This document shows positions 18,575-27,163 of a DNA stretch of 64,000 nucleotides, piece by piece. The translations under genes were made by a program, and so were the position numbers. The stretch comes from Mycobacterium sp. E1214 (lineage in GTDB: Bacteria > Actinomycetota > Actinomycetes > Mycobacteriales > Mycobacteriaceae). The first letter of the stretch is position 1, and the number at the start of each line of letters is the position of its first letter. The stretch is from positions 62,001-126,000 of the forward strand of contig NZ_LZJC01000021.1 of NCBI RefSeq assembly GCF_001666755.1, in the 5' to 3' direction. Below the pieces are notes generated by a model, which was not told the DNA's origin, did no database searches, and worked only from the letters and a program-made list of their open reading frames with translations.

Positions 18575-18719
18575 CCGGCGCCGACTGCACAGTCGTAACC
18601 GGGGACGTTCCCCCATCGCGAACAGGCGAGACCGCCGCGCCGCGAGAACCCGGGCCGACCGGCCGCGGTCGGCTACACGGTAGGTTGAACGCGGTTTCGA
18701 CGACCCGAGAGGAGATGAC

Positions 18720-19955
18720 GTGGGCCCAACCGCGGCCATGGCCGAGGCCGACCGCGCGTGGATGATCGACACGCTGCTCGCGCTGCTGCAGACCCCGAGC
18801 CCGTCGGGTCGCACGGACGCGGTGATGCAGTTGATCGGCGACATCTTCGACGACTTCGGGGTGCCGTTCACGCTGACCCGGCGCGGCGCGCTGACCGCCG
18901 AACTGGCCGGCGAGTCGCGGACCACCGACCGGGCGGTGGTGGTCCATTCGGACACCATCGGCTGCATGGTGCGCGAGCTCAAGGACAACGGCCGCCTCGA
19001 GCTGGTGCCGGTCGGTACCTTCTCGGCGCGCTTCGCCGCGGGGGCCCGCGTGCGCATCTTCATCGACGACCCCGACGAGTTCATCACCGGCACCGTGCTG
19101 CCGCTGAAGGCCAGCGGGCACGCGTTCGGCGACGAGATCGACACCCAACCCACGGGCTGGGAGCACGTCGAGGTACGCATCGACCGCAAGGTGTCCTCCC
19201 GGGAGGACCTCGTCCGGCTGGGCCTGCAGGTCGGCGACTTCGTCGCGCTGATCACCAGTCCGGAGCTCACGGCCGACGGCTTCATCGTCTCGCGCCACCT
19301 GGACGGCAAGGCGGGCGTGGCCATCGCGCTCACGCTGGCCAAGAACTTCGCCGAGAACAAGGTGCTGCTGCCGCACCGCACCACGATCATGGTCACCATC
19401 ACCGAGGAGGTCGGCCACGGGGCCAGCCACGGCCTGCCCGCCGACGTCGCCGAGCTGGTGTCGGTGGACAACGCGGTGTGCGCGCCCGGCCAGCATTCCC
19501 TCGAGGACGGCGTGACGATCCCGATGGCCGACATGCACGGACCGTTCGACTATCACCTGACCCGCAAACTGTGCCGGCTCGCGCAGGAGTGCGGAATCCC
19601 GTTCGCGCGCGACGTGTTTCGGTATTACCGGTCGGACGCCGCGGCGGCCATCGAGGCGGGCGCCAACACCCGCGCGGCGCTGGTCGGTTTCGGACTCGAC
19701 GGCAGCCACGGGTGGGAGCGCACCCACATCCAATCGCTGGAGGCCGCGTACAACCTGCTGCACGCCTGGCTGCAGACGCCGTTGACCTTCGCCAAGTGGG
19801 ACGCCAAGCCGACGGGCAGCCTGCGCGACTTCCCGTCGTCGAAGCAGCCCGCCCCCAGCGAGCGGTGGGTGCCGTTGTCCCGCGGGGACTACGAGCTGCC
19901 GGGCGATGCTTCACCGGGCACGCACTGGCCGCCCTCGGAGGGGCCGCAGGCGTAG
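18720..19955 (+). CDS. M42-family metallopeptidase-like hydrolase (NAGGN-system type)
   Basis: 411 aa. Metal ligands of the M42/M28 clan are visible: His76 and Asp78 in VVVHSDTIG, Asp195 in RHLDGKAGV, and Glu229/Glu230 in TITEEVGHG. It looks most like the M42 hydrolase that accompanies N-acetylglutaminylglutamine amide (NAGGN) osmolyte synthesis in other bacteria. The NAGGN synthetase and amidotransferase genes are not adjacent here, so the role is inferred only from family resemblance. GTG 18720 follows GAGGAGATGAC, a good ribosome site; ATG 18738 is an alternative. It is convergent with the aldehyde dehydrogenase gene, 5 bp apart. Confidence 0.85.
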   Translation: MGPTAAMAEADRAWMIDTLLALLQTPSPSGRTDAVMQLIGDIFDDFGVPFTLTRRGALTAELAGESRTTDRAVVVHSDTIGCMVRELKDNGRLELVPVGTFSARFAAGARVRIFIDDPDEFITGTVLPLKASGHAFGDEIDTQPTGWEHVEVRIDRKVSSREDLVRLGLQVGDFVALITSPELTADGFIVSRHLDGKAGVAIALTLAKNFAENKVLLPHRTTIMVTITEEVGHGASHGLPADVAELVSVDNAVCAPGQHSLEDGVTIPMADMHGPFDYHLTRKLCRLAQECGIPFARDVFRYYRSDAAAAIEAGANTRAALVGFGLDGSHGWERTHIQSLEAAYNLLHAWLQTPLTFAKWDAKPTGSLRDFPSSKQPAPSERWVPLSRGDYELPGDASPGTHWPPSEGPQA

Positions 19956-19960
19956 GCCCG

Positions 19961-21418
19961 CTACAGCTGCGCCCAGACGATCTTGGTCTGCAGGTAGGTC
20001 TCGAGCCCGGCCTTGCCGGATTCGTGGCCCCAGCCGGACTGCTTGTATCCGCCGAACGGCATGGAGTGGTCGTACTGGAACTGGCAGTTGAGGCCCACGG
20101 TCCCGGCCTTGATCCGCTTGGCCAACCGGTGGGCGCGGCCGAGGTCCTTGGTCCACACGGTCGCTGCCAGCCCGTAGGAGCTGTTGTTGGCCAACGCGAC
20201 GGCTTCGTCCTCGTCGTCGAACGGCAGGATCGTCACGACGGGGCCGAAGATCTCCTCCTGGAAAAGCCGGCTGGAGTCCGGGTCCACGTTGGTCACCACC
20301 GTCGGGTGCACGAAGAACCCCTTGCGGTCCAATCGGTAACCGCCGGTGACGAATTCGGCGCCCTCGGCCCTGCCCTGCTCGAGGTAGCCGAGCACCCGGT
20401 CGAGCTGCTTTCGACTGATCAGCGGGCCGCTCATGGTGCCTTCCTCGTGGGGACCGCCCATTTTCATGGCGTCGGCGATCGCCGTCATGCCCTCGACCAC
20501 ACGGTCGTAGACGCTGCGGTGCGCGAAGATTCGCGACCCGCACACGCAGGCCTGCCCCGAGTGCACGAACGCGCCGAACGCCGCCAGCGTCAGGGCCTTC
20601 TTGACGCTCGCGTCGTCGAAGATCAGCACCGGGGACTTGCCACCGAGCTCCAGGGTGACCTTGTTGAGGTTGCTGTCGGCCGCGGCGTGCACGATTGCCC
20701 GGCCGACTTCGGTGGAGCCGGTGAACGCGACCTTCTCGACGTCGGGGTGCGCGGTGATGGCCGCACCGACCGTATGTCCATAGCCGTTGACCAGGTTCGC
20801 CACCCCGTCGGGCACCCCCGCCTCGGCCAGCAACCGCATCAGGACCGACGCCGAAAGGGGCGTCTCCTCAGCGGGTTTGACGACGCTGTTGCAGCCCGCG
20901 GCCAACGACGGAGCCAACTTCGCGCAGAAATTGAACACCGGCCCGTTCCACGGGAAGATCAATCCGACCACGCCATAGGGCTCGCGCAGCGTATAGGTGT
21001 GCAGGTGCGAGTCGACACCGGTGAGGCCGCCGGTGTTGACGTCGCGGGCGATGCCGTCGATCTTGGTGCACCAGCCGGCGTAGTAGCGGAACCACTCCGA
21101 GCCGACGGCCACCTGCATCTTGGCCTGGGCCGGATACATGCCGGCGTTGAGCATCTCCAGCTCGGCCAGCAGCTCGGCGTTCTCGTCGATCAAATCGGCC
21201 ATGCGCCATAGGATCTTGGCTCGTTCGTAGTCGGGTTTGCCCGACCACACCCCGGACTCGGCGCTCGCCTTCGCACGCGCGACCGCCTCGTCGACGGCGT
21301 CCACGCCGCAGTCGGCGAATTCGGTGATCTGTTCCTCGGTCGCCGGGTCGAAGACCGGGATGACGTCCCCGGTGCCGCGGCGGTTGCGCACCTCGTCCAG
21401 CACAGCTTGCACCGACAT
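19961..21418 (-). CDS. NAD(P)-dependent aldehyde dehydrogenase
   Basis: 485 aa, full-length ALDH superfamily enzyme. The catalytic Asn158 (PWN), general base Glu257 (LELGGKSP) and nucleophile Cys291 (SGQACVCG) are all present, as is FTGSTEVGR for the cofactor fold and EEIFGPV near the C-terminus. It oxidises an unspecified aldehyde. ATG 21418 is preceded by GAGGAGG with 6-bp spacing, a strong ribosome site. The nearest same-strand gene upstream is a methyltransferase 93 bp away, so an operon is possible but not required. Confidence 0.95.
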   Translation of the reverse strand: MSVQAVLDEVRNRRGTGDVIPVFDPATEEQITEFADCGVDAVDEAVARAKASAESGVWSGKPDYERAKILWRMADLIDENAELLAELEMLNAGMYPAQAKMQVAVGSEWFRYYAGWCTKIDGIARDVNTGGLTGVDSHLHTYTLREPYGVVGLIFPWNGPVFNFCAKLAPSLAAGCNSVVKPAEETPLSASVLMRLLAEAGVPDGVANLVNGYGHTVGAAITAHPDVEKVAFTGSTEVGRAIVHAAADSNLNKVTLELGGKSPVLIFDDASVKKALTLAAFGAFVHSGQACVCGSRIFAHRSVYDRVVEGMTAIADAMKMGGPHEEGTMSGPLISRKQLDRVLGYLEQGRAEGAEFVTGGYRLDRKGFFVHPTVVTNVDPDSSRLFQEEIFGPVVTILPFDDEDEAVALANNSSYGLAATVWTKDLGRAHRLAKRIKAGTVGLNCQFQYDHSMPFGGYKQSGWGHESGKAGLETYLQTKIVWAQL

Positions 21419-21511
21419 GCCTGACCTCCTCGTCGAGGGATGCGGCCGAAGTTACGCGCTTAACCTCTCGCTGTCTACGGCATCGACGCGCGCCGCGGGC
21501 AAGCGCCGCGC

Positions 21512-22279
21512 TTAGCCGCCGCGGGCGATCCGATCCGCGCGCCAGCACCGCGACTGCATGGGGACGTCGATGGTCTGCGCCCCGGGAAACCGGTCGGCGA
21601 GGACCCCGCGGGCGTTGGCAAGCCGCCGGTCACGGTCCTGCGGGTCGGCGACGATGACCCGACTGTAGGTGGCGAGCATCGCCACCACGTTGTCGACCGT
21701 CATGGTCCGGACGAACGCGAAGGTCTCGCGCTCGACATGGTGGAAGATCTGCGGATCGGGCAACACCACGTTCTCGTGGCGCCGCCGGAATCGGTCGGGC
21801 GCGTCCAGCTCGGTCGGGGCGTCACCGGGCAACACCTCGAGGTTGCGCACCCAGTCCACGTCGCGGTCCCGGCTGGTCCAGATCAGCCCGAAGCGGCCAC
21901 CGTCGCGCAACACCCGGCCGATCTCCGGAACGGCGCGTTCGGAATCCATCCAGTGCCACGCCGACGAGACGAACACGGCGTCCGCGCTCTCGTCGGGCAG
22001 GGGAATCGCCTCACCGCTACCCTCGACCGCGCGCACCTCGGGGGACCGTTGCGCGAGCACCGCCCGCATCCGCGGGTCCGGCTCGACGGCGACGACCCGT
22101 GCCGCCCGGCCGACGAGCGCGCGGGTGAACAGCCCCGTCCCCGCACCGACGTCGACGGCCACATCGCAGCCGGCCGGCAGCAACCATTGCACCGCCTGCG
22201 GTGGGGCCTGCGGCCGCAGCTCGTCGTAATCCTCGGCGATTGCGCCGAACGACATCGCACGTTCTCGACGATCAGTCAC
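21512..22279 (-). CDS. Class I SAM-dependent methyltransferase
   Basis: 255 aa. Motif I VAVDVGAGTGLFTRAL, then VVAVEPDPRMRAV, AVEGSGEAIPLPDESADAVFVSSAWHW and the FGLIW strand: a UbiE/BioC-like Rossmann methyltransferase. The substrate is unknown. GTG 22279 is favoured over ATG 22309 because a TACGTT -10 element sits six bases upstream of the GTG, which would give a leaderless message, and the N-terminus becomes a normal short lead. Confidence 0.87.
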   Translation of the reverse strand: MTDRRERAMSFGAIAEDYDELRPQAPPQAVQWLLPAGCDVAVDVGAGTGLFTRALVGRAARVVAVEPDPRMRAVLAQRSPEVRAVEGSGEAIPLPDESADAVFVSSAWHWMDSERAVPEIGRVLRDGGRFGLIWTSRDRDVDWVRNLEVLPGDAPTELDAPDRFRRRHENVVLPDPQIFHHVERETFAFVRTMTVDNVVAMLATYSRVIVADPQDRDRRLANARGVLADRFPGAQTIDVPMQSRCWRADRIARGG

Positions 22280-22285
22280 AGCGCC

Positions 22286-22291
22286 AACGTA
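22286..22291 (-). promoter_or_regulatory. Predicted -10 element for the methyltransferase
   Basis: On the minus strand the hexamer reads TACGTT and ends six bases before GTG 22279, the spacing expected for leaderless transcription. No clear -35 or ribosome site. Confidence 0.35.
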
Positions 22292-22330
22292 ATTCAGCCG
22301 GCTGTGCAAAGCATGTGAAAGGGGCGCGTC

Positions 22331-23014
22331 TCACCACAGCGCGCTGTGGTTGACCAGCGCGTCGGCGACCAGCCCCACTCCGAAGACCAGGAACAGCAGC
22401 CGGACCGACAACGGGCCATAGCGAGTGAGGATGCGCACCAGCCGGCGCTGGATGCGGTTCGCTCGGATGGTCCTCCGCATGGACAGGGCGAGGATGAGCA
22501 GCGGTGGAGCGAGCGCGATCATCCAGTAGCTGATGATCACCAACGGCCACAGTGGTGGCCGCGGATGCAGGGCGGCGAGCATGGCCAGCCCGGTCAGGTA
22601 GGGCACGGCGGTCGGGGCTTGGCCGGTGCCGACCGCCAGGCCCAGGAAGCCGAGCAGCCACGGCCGTCGCCGCATGGCGGCCAGGGCCCACCCGGGGGCT
22701 GAGGACTGCGCGGTCAGAGGGAAGTACGCCACACCGGCCAGGACGAGCCCGAGCACCAGTTCACCGCGGAACCGAATCGTCGGGGTCATGTGGAAATCGA
22801 GGAGCGTGGTGAGGGCGCTCAGACCAAGCACCGTGCACAGGCCGAAGGCCGTCGTGATGGTGAACACACCCGCGATGTAGCTCATCGCGCCGGGGACCGG
22901 GGACCGGCGACACAAGCGGCTGTCGAAGATGACGGCCGATACCACCCCGACGTTGAGGACGTTCAACGAGTCCAGCAGCGCCAGTCCTACCAGCGCAAAG
23001 ACGAGGGTTAGCAC
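22331..23014 (-). CDS. GAP/SfLAP-like (PF11139-type) membrane protein
   Basis: About 227 aa with five to six transmembrane helices: LVFALVGLALLDSLNVLNVG, AMSYIAGVFTITTAFGLCTV, LVLGLVLAGVAYFP, LGFLGLAVGTGQAPTAVPYL, LVIISYWMIALAPPLLIL and LLFLVFGVGLVADALV. The ALLDSLN start and the AGVF, P-L-L pattern resemble the GAP / Sap families, which are implicated in lipid or glycolipid export in mycobacteria. The start is uncertain: GTG 23014 is the first codon that gives a clean first helix, and the frame upstream is Arg/Gly/Pro noise. The 143 bp before it hold no other gene. Confidence 0.65.
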   Translation of the reverse strand: MLTLVFALVGLALLDSLNVLNVGVVSAVIFDSRLCRRSPVPGAMSYIAGVFTITTAFGLCTVLGLSALTTLLDFHMTPTIRFRGELVLGLVLAGVAYFPLTAQSSAPGWALAAMRRRPWLLGFLGLAVGTGQAPTAVPYLTGLAMLAALHPRPPLWPLVIISYWMIALAPPLLILALSMRRTIRANRIQRRLVRILTRYGPLSVRLLFLVFGVGLVADALVNHSALW

Positions 23015-23157
23015 CGGTGTTGGGCCTAGCGGGCGGCCGCGCCGGCCGCCCGCACCCGGACGAGGACGGCCGGCCGGGCCGCGACCGATGCGTCGTTCAT
23101 GCCGCTGAGGATACGAGTTGGGCGACGCCGTGTCGGCCCAGGGGAGTGCCGCCGCGG

Positions 23158-24711
23158 CTAGAACCGGTGTTCGGCGGAGATGAACTGCGCGGCCCGCTCG
23201 CCGATGATCGCGCACGGCGCCATCGTGTTGGCACACGTGATCCGCGGCATGATCGATGCGTCGGCGACGCGCAAGTTCTCGAAGCCGTAGGCCTTCAGCC
23301 GGCCGTCGACCACCGACATGGCGTCCCGCCCCATCTTCGCGGTCCCGCACGCGTGCCAGTAGGTGCTCACCGCGTTGCGCAGGTAGGTTTCCAGCTCGGC
23401 TCCGCTGAGATCACCGGGCATCACCTCGCGTTTGACGAATGGCCGCAGCTCGGCGGAATTGCCGATCTCGCGGAGGGTTTCGATGCAGGCGATGGACGCC
23501 TTGAGGTCGTCGGGATGCGACAACGCATTGGCTTCGATGCGCGGGGGATCCGCGGGATCAGCGCCGCACAGTCGCACCCGACCGCGGCTCTTCGGATGCG
23601 TGGGCGAGCCGAACAAGATCCAACTGTTTTTCGGCAGACCGTATTTCGCCGCATTCTCGGAGGTGGCCTTGGGGAAGTCCCCGAGGCAGGCGAACAGGTC
23701 GGGGACCGCGATGTCCGCGGCTCCGGAATCCCAGAACAGCGTCGCCCCCGCCTGGAAGTTGCCCCGGACACCGTCCGGGAACTCCCAGACGCAGTCGAAC
23801 CCGTAGTGGTCGTGGAAGTTTCGACCGACGCCGGGCAGGTGCTGGCGGGTCGGCACCCCGGCGCGCTTCAGCTCGGTTTCGTCGCCGACGCCCGACTGCA
23901 TCAACACTTTCGGAGTCTGCACCGCACCGAGGGACAGCACTACCTCGGTGTCGGCGGCCACCCGGTGGACCTCACCGTCGTGAACCACCTCGACCCCGGT
24001 GGCCCGGTCCCCGTCGAATACCACGCGCGTCACCAGCGCGTCGGGCACCACGGTGAGGTTCGGCTTGCCCAGGTGCGGCGCGGTATAGGTGCGAAACAGC
24101 GACAGTCGCCTGCCGTCGACGCAGCGCAGATCGGTGATCGCGGCGCCGCGGATCTCCTCCATCAGCCTGCCGTTCGGGCTCTGATAGGTGGGGATCCCCA
24201 GCGCGCGCGCCGCCGCGACGGTCGCCGGCGCGAGCGGATGGACGCCGGGTGCCGGTTGTACGAACACCGGGCCGCCCCGCCCGCGGTGAGCGGGTTCGCC
24301 GCGGCCGTGCCAGTCCTCGATGTCGCGGTACAGGCTCAGCACGTGATCGTATGCCCAGGCCGGCTCTCCGGATTCGCGGGCGAACAGATCCCAGTCGTCG
24401 CGGTGCCCGCGGGCCCAGATCATGATGTTGATGCTGGATCCGCCGCCCAGCACCTTGCCCATCGAGAACGGGATGGAGCGCCCGAACAGGCGCGGGTCGG
24501 GTTCGGAGGCGAACACCCAGTCCCGTTCGCTACCGAGGTTCGACGGCCATTGGGCGGCCTCGGTCACACCGGGCACGTTGTCGGTGCCGCCCGCCTCCAG
24601 CAGAAGGATGCGCACGGCGGGGTTCTCGGCCAGCCGGCCGGCGACCACCGCGCCCGCCGATCCGGCTCCACACACGATGACGTCGTACCCGGCCTTTAAT
24701 GCGTTGTCCAC
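23158..24711 (-). CDS. GMC-family FAD-dependent oxidoreductase
   Basis: 517 aa. FAD-binding GAGSAG (15-20) with Glu39 at the end of the second strand, the GMC signature FSMGKVLGGGSSINIMIWARG, a YWHACGTAKMG motif bearing the catalytic His, and a C-terminal NTMAPCAIIGERAA with the conserved Asn. GMC enzymes oxidise alcohols (choline, long-chain or aromatic alcohols); substrate unknown. GTG 24711 has GGGAG eight bases upstream. It is divergent from a TetR gene across 309 bp. Confidence 0.93.
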   Translation of the reverse strand: MDNALKAGYDVIVCGAGSAGAVVAGRLAENPAVRILLLEAGGTDNVPGVTEAAQWPSNLGSERDWVFASEPDPRLFGRSIPFSMGKVLGGGSSINIMIWARGHRDDWDLFARESGEPAWAYDHVLSLYRDIEDWHGRGEPAHRGRGGPVFVQPAPGVHPLAPATVAAARALGIPTYQSPNGRLMEEIRGAAITDLRCVDGRRLSLFRTYTAPHLGKPNLTVVPDALVTRVVFDGDRATGVEVVHDGEVHRVAADTEVVLSLGAVQTPKVLMQSGVGDETELKRAGVPTRQHLPGVGRNFHDHYGFDCVWEFPDGVRGNFQAGATLFWDSGAADIAVPDLFACLGDFPKATSENAAKYGLPKNSWILFGSPTHPKSRGRVRLCGADPADPPRIEANALSHPDDLKASIACIETLREIGNSAELRPFVKREVMPGDLSGAELETYLRNAVSTYWHACGTAKMGRDAMSVVDGRLKAYGFENLRVADASIMPRITCANTMAPCAIIGERAAQFISAEHRF

Positions 24712-24945
24712 GAATCAATCTCCCACCGGCTCGCAACCAGCACAGTCGATACACCTTGGAGACGAGCCGTTCGGCGGACCGGTTCAAAAGTGGCGTTGAT
24801 TCTCCAGAGTGGGAGATCGAATCATGTTGCTGCACTGCGCGTTTGATAATCCACATGCGAATCTGCAACGCGCAGAGATTATCTGGCGCTCGCCGAGCTG
24901 CGATCGACGGGGTGCACCAAGCCGCGCTACCCGGCAAGCTATGCC

Positions 24946-24956
24946 GTACGTCATAC
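24946..24956. promoter_or_regulatory. Upstream copy of the GTACG-N-YRTAC element
   Basis: GTACGTCATAC, matching the palindrome at 25024-25034 in 10 of 11 positions. It lies 74 bp before the TetR start, between the divergent GMC and TetR genes. Candidate TetR operator. The rest of the 309-bp interval (24712-25020) holds no gene I can support. Confidence 0.35.
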
Positions 24957-25007
24957 TACCATAGCGCGGGATACGCCCGATATGTCCTGTAGTTGCACAA
25001 CGACATG

Positions 25008-25034
25008 TATGATGATCGTCATGGTACGTCGTAC
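25008..25034 (+). promoter_or_regulatory. -10 element and candidate operator at the TetR start
   Basis: TATGAT (25008-25013), preceded by TG, ends seven bases before ATG 25021 and would give a leaderless message. Just inside the coding region, 25024-25034 reads GTACG-T-CGTAC, a perfect 5-bp inverted repeat. A repressor bound there would sit at about +4 to +14. Confidence 0.4.
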
Positions 25035-25608
25035 TGATGTCCGAGAGAGGATGGTCGCAGCCGCCCGCCGGCTTTTTCGTGAGCACGGTTACCTGGGCAC
25101 CGCGCTGTCCGACGTGATCGCCGAAAGCGCAGCGCCGCGCGGCTCGCTGTACTTCCACTTCCCGGGCGGCAAGGATGAACTGGCGACCGAGGTGAGCCTG
25201 CTGCACTCCTCCGAGGTCATCGCCCACGTGAATCGCGTTGCGGGCAACACCGATTCGGCCGAGGAGTTCATCGCCGGTTTCATGGCCCACTTCCGTGACG
25301 AAATAGTGGGCAGTGGTTATCGACAAGGGTGCGCCGTGGCGCCCATCGTCATCGAATGCACGCCCGCCTCGGCCCCGCTCAGTGACGTCACCCGGCGCGG
25401 CTTCAGTGACGTCATCACCACGGTTGCGGCACGCCTGGCGGAGAAGTCCGTCCCCGAGGAAGCTGCGCGCAGCTTGGCGACCCTCGCCGTCACCACCATG
25501 GAGGGAGCCCTGATCCTCAGCCGCGCCCTGCGCAATCCCGAACCCTTCGATACGGCCATCACCGTGCTGACCGCCGCCACGCAGGACGCGGTCGGTGCGC
25601 ACCGGTAA
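25021..25608 (+). CDS. TetR-family regulator, LmrA/YxaF-like
   Basis: 195 aa. The N-terminal TetR helix-turn-helix is clear: RERMVAAARRLFREHGYLGTALSDVI, then ESAAPRGSLYFHFPGGKDEL (the recognition-helix region). The SLYFHFPGGKDELATE and GCAVAPIVIE segments resemble LmrA/YxaF regulators, which sense aromatic or drug-like ligands. ATG 25021 is preferred to the upstream TTG/ATG codons because of the -10 position. It heads a same-direction set (lipocalin-like, SDR, MDR reductase) and is divergent from the GMC oxidoreductase, either of which could be its target. Confidence 0.9.
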   Translation: MVRRTDVRERMVAAARRLFREHGYLGTALSDVIAESAAPRGSLYFHFPGGKDELATEVSLLHSSEVIAHVNRVAGNTDSAEEFIAGFMAHFRDEIVGSGYRQGCAVAPIVIECTPASAPLSDVTRRGFSDVITTVAARLAEKSVPEEAARSLATLAVTTMEGALILSRALRNPEPFDTAITVLTAATQDAVGAHR

Positions 25609-25638
25609 CGACAACACCCACCGCGGGAGGACGCCATC

Positions 25639-26106
25639 ATGACCGTCACTGACATCCAGACCCTTCGCGACTACCTCGTGGGAGCGTGGACGCTCGAGTC
25701 CTATCAGAGCAGCGCGCTCGACGGGTCCGACGTCCGCTACCCACTGGGCCCCGACGCCAAGGGGATCATCATGTACACCCCCGACGGTTACATGTCGGCG
25801 CAGATCATGCGGACCGACCGGGCTCCCGTCCGGCGGGGCGACCTGCAGGCCGCCGAAGACAGCGAACTGGCCTCGGCGGCAAGCGGATACCTTGCCTATT
25901 CGGGGCCGTACAGCGTGCTCGACAACAACGTCGTCGCGCATCACGTCGACGTCAGCCTGCTGCCCAACTGGATCGGCGGGACACAGTATCGCGCCGCCCA
26001 GATCGGCGACTCCAGGCTCCAACTCAGCCCCACCGAACCGGTGCTGATCCAGGGACAGCCACGCAACGGCCGCCTGGTGTGGCGGCGCGCGACCCCGCGC
26101 GCTTGA
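25639..26106 (+). CDS. Lipocalin-like domain protein
   Basis: 155 aa. The family's LVGAWTLESYQSS opening, then GIIMYTPDGYMSAQIMR and YLAYSGPYSVLDNNVVAHHVDVSLLPNWIG are diagnostic of the Lipocalin_5 fold, an eight-stranded barrel binding a small hydrophobic ligand. No signal peptide. It starts 30 bp after the TetR gene with GGGAGGACGCC upstream of ATG 25639, and is followed 41 bp later by an SDR, so all three are probably one transcript. I infer a role in modifying or binding a small substrate sensed by the TetR. Confidence 0.85.
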   Translation: MTVTDIQTLRDYLVGAWTLESYQSSALDGSDVRYPLGPDAKGIIMYTPDGYMSAQIMRTDRAPVRRGDLQAAEDSELASAASGYLAYSGPYSVLDNNVVAHHVDVSLLPNWIGGTQYRAAQIGDSRLQLSPTEPVLIQGQPRNGRLVWRRATPRA

Positions 26107-26147
26107 TCGATAGGGCCTTCACCCACCGCCGACGTCAGGAGCTCTGG

Positions 26148-26909
26148 ATGGGACTGCTCGACCACAAGACCGCCGTCATCACGGGTGCCAACTCCGGCAT
26201 CGGCCTGGCCACCGCCCAGCAATTCATCGCCGAAGGGGCCGAGCGGGTGTTCATCACCGGTCGGCGCCGACCCGAACTGGAGGACGCGGCAAGGTCTTTG
26301 GGGCCCCGCGCCACCGCTGTCCCCGGCGACGTCGGGATGCCCGCGGATCTGGATCGCCTCTATGCCGAGGTGGCGGCGGCCGGCCGCGGCCTCGATATCG
26401 TGATGGCCAACGCCGGGTCCACCCGGGTGGCCCGGCTGGGCGAGATCAGCGACGACGACCTGGATGCCCTCCTCACGACCAACGTCAAGGGGGTGGTGCA
26501 TACGGTGCAGAAGGCACTGCCGCTGCTCAACGATGCCGCTTCGATCATCCTGACCGGGTCCACCACCGCTGATCGTGGGCGCGCGGGACTGAGCATCTAC
26601 GCCGCCAGCAAGGCCGCCGTCCGGTCGCTTGCGCGCGCCTGGGCCAACGAGTTGGCCCCCCGCAACATCCGGGTCAACGTCATCGTCGCGGGGTCCACCG
26701 CCACCCCGGGAAGCAACGCGTTGGCGGCCCAGACCGATCCGGACGCCTCGATCGAGGAATTCCGCGCGGCCCGCATCGCCACCATACCGCTCGGGCGATT
26801 CGCCGATCCCTCCGAAATCGCCAACGCCGCAGTGTTTCTCGCCAGCGACCTGTCCAGCTTCACCACCGGCTCCACGGTCACCGCGGACGGCGGTTTCAAC
26901 CAGGTCTGA
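26148..26909 (+). CDS. Short-chain dehydrogenase/reductase
   Basis: 253 aa. Classical SDR: TGANSGIG (cofactor), ANAG at the end of the fourth strand, the catalytic Tyr-x-x-x-Lys in IYAASKAAV, and a C-terminal ASDLSSFTTGSTVTADGG, the typical ending of FabG-like enzymes. NAD(P)H-dependent keto or alcohol substrate, unknown. The ATG at 26148 has CAGGAGC just upstream; longer in-frame sequence is antisense-like. It lies 41 bp after the lipocalin-like gene. Confidence 0.93.
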   Translation: MGLLDHKTAVITGANSGIGLATAQQFIAEGAERVFITGRRRPELEDAARSLGPRATAVPGDVGMPADLDRLYAEVAAAGRGLDIVMANAGSTRVARLGEISDDDLDALLTTNVKGVVHTVQKALPLLNDAASIILTGSTTADRGRAGLSIYAASKAAVRSLARAWANELAPRNIRVNVIVAGSTATPGSNALAAQTDPDASIEEFRAARIATIPLGRFADPSEIANAAVFLASDLSSFTTGSTVTADGGFNQV

Positions 26910-26978
26910 ACTCGACACCGATGAGCGGGCGCCGCGGGGGGATCCCGCGGCGGCAACCGCCGTGTGTCATTGCATCCA

Positions 26979-27015
26979 AACATGCTGCAGGCGAATGTAA
27001 CTGAATGCATGTTAC
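26979..27015. promoter_or_regulatory. Inverted repeats before the MDR reductase gene
   Basis: AACATGC (26979-26985) is mirrored by GCATGTT (27007-27013). An overlapping repeat GTAAC (26997-27001) pairs with GTTAC (27011-27015). This is the only structured part of the 254 bp between the SDR and the MDR reductase. It could be an operator or a transcription end; no regulator is assigned. Confidence 0.35.
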
Positions 27016-27163
27016 GTCAATGACGTTCGGCGGCCGCGGAATAGGCGACACGGAAATGACGCTTTGGCTGTCATGCGCCGGGGCCGATCGCTGCGGCACT
27101 CCGGAGTGGCTGCGGCGCATGCGTTCACCTGTCAACGATGCACCGATCACGTAAGGAAACACC

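Noticed and set aside
18758..21211. Long plus-strand open frame (817 codons)
   Set aside because: It is the shadow of the M42 hydrolase and of the antisense of the aldehyde dehydrogenase; the translation is Arg/Gly/Ala/His noise without domains.
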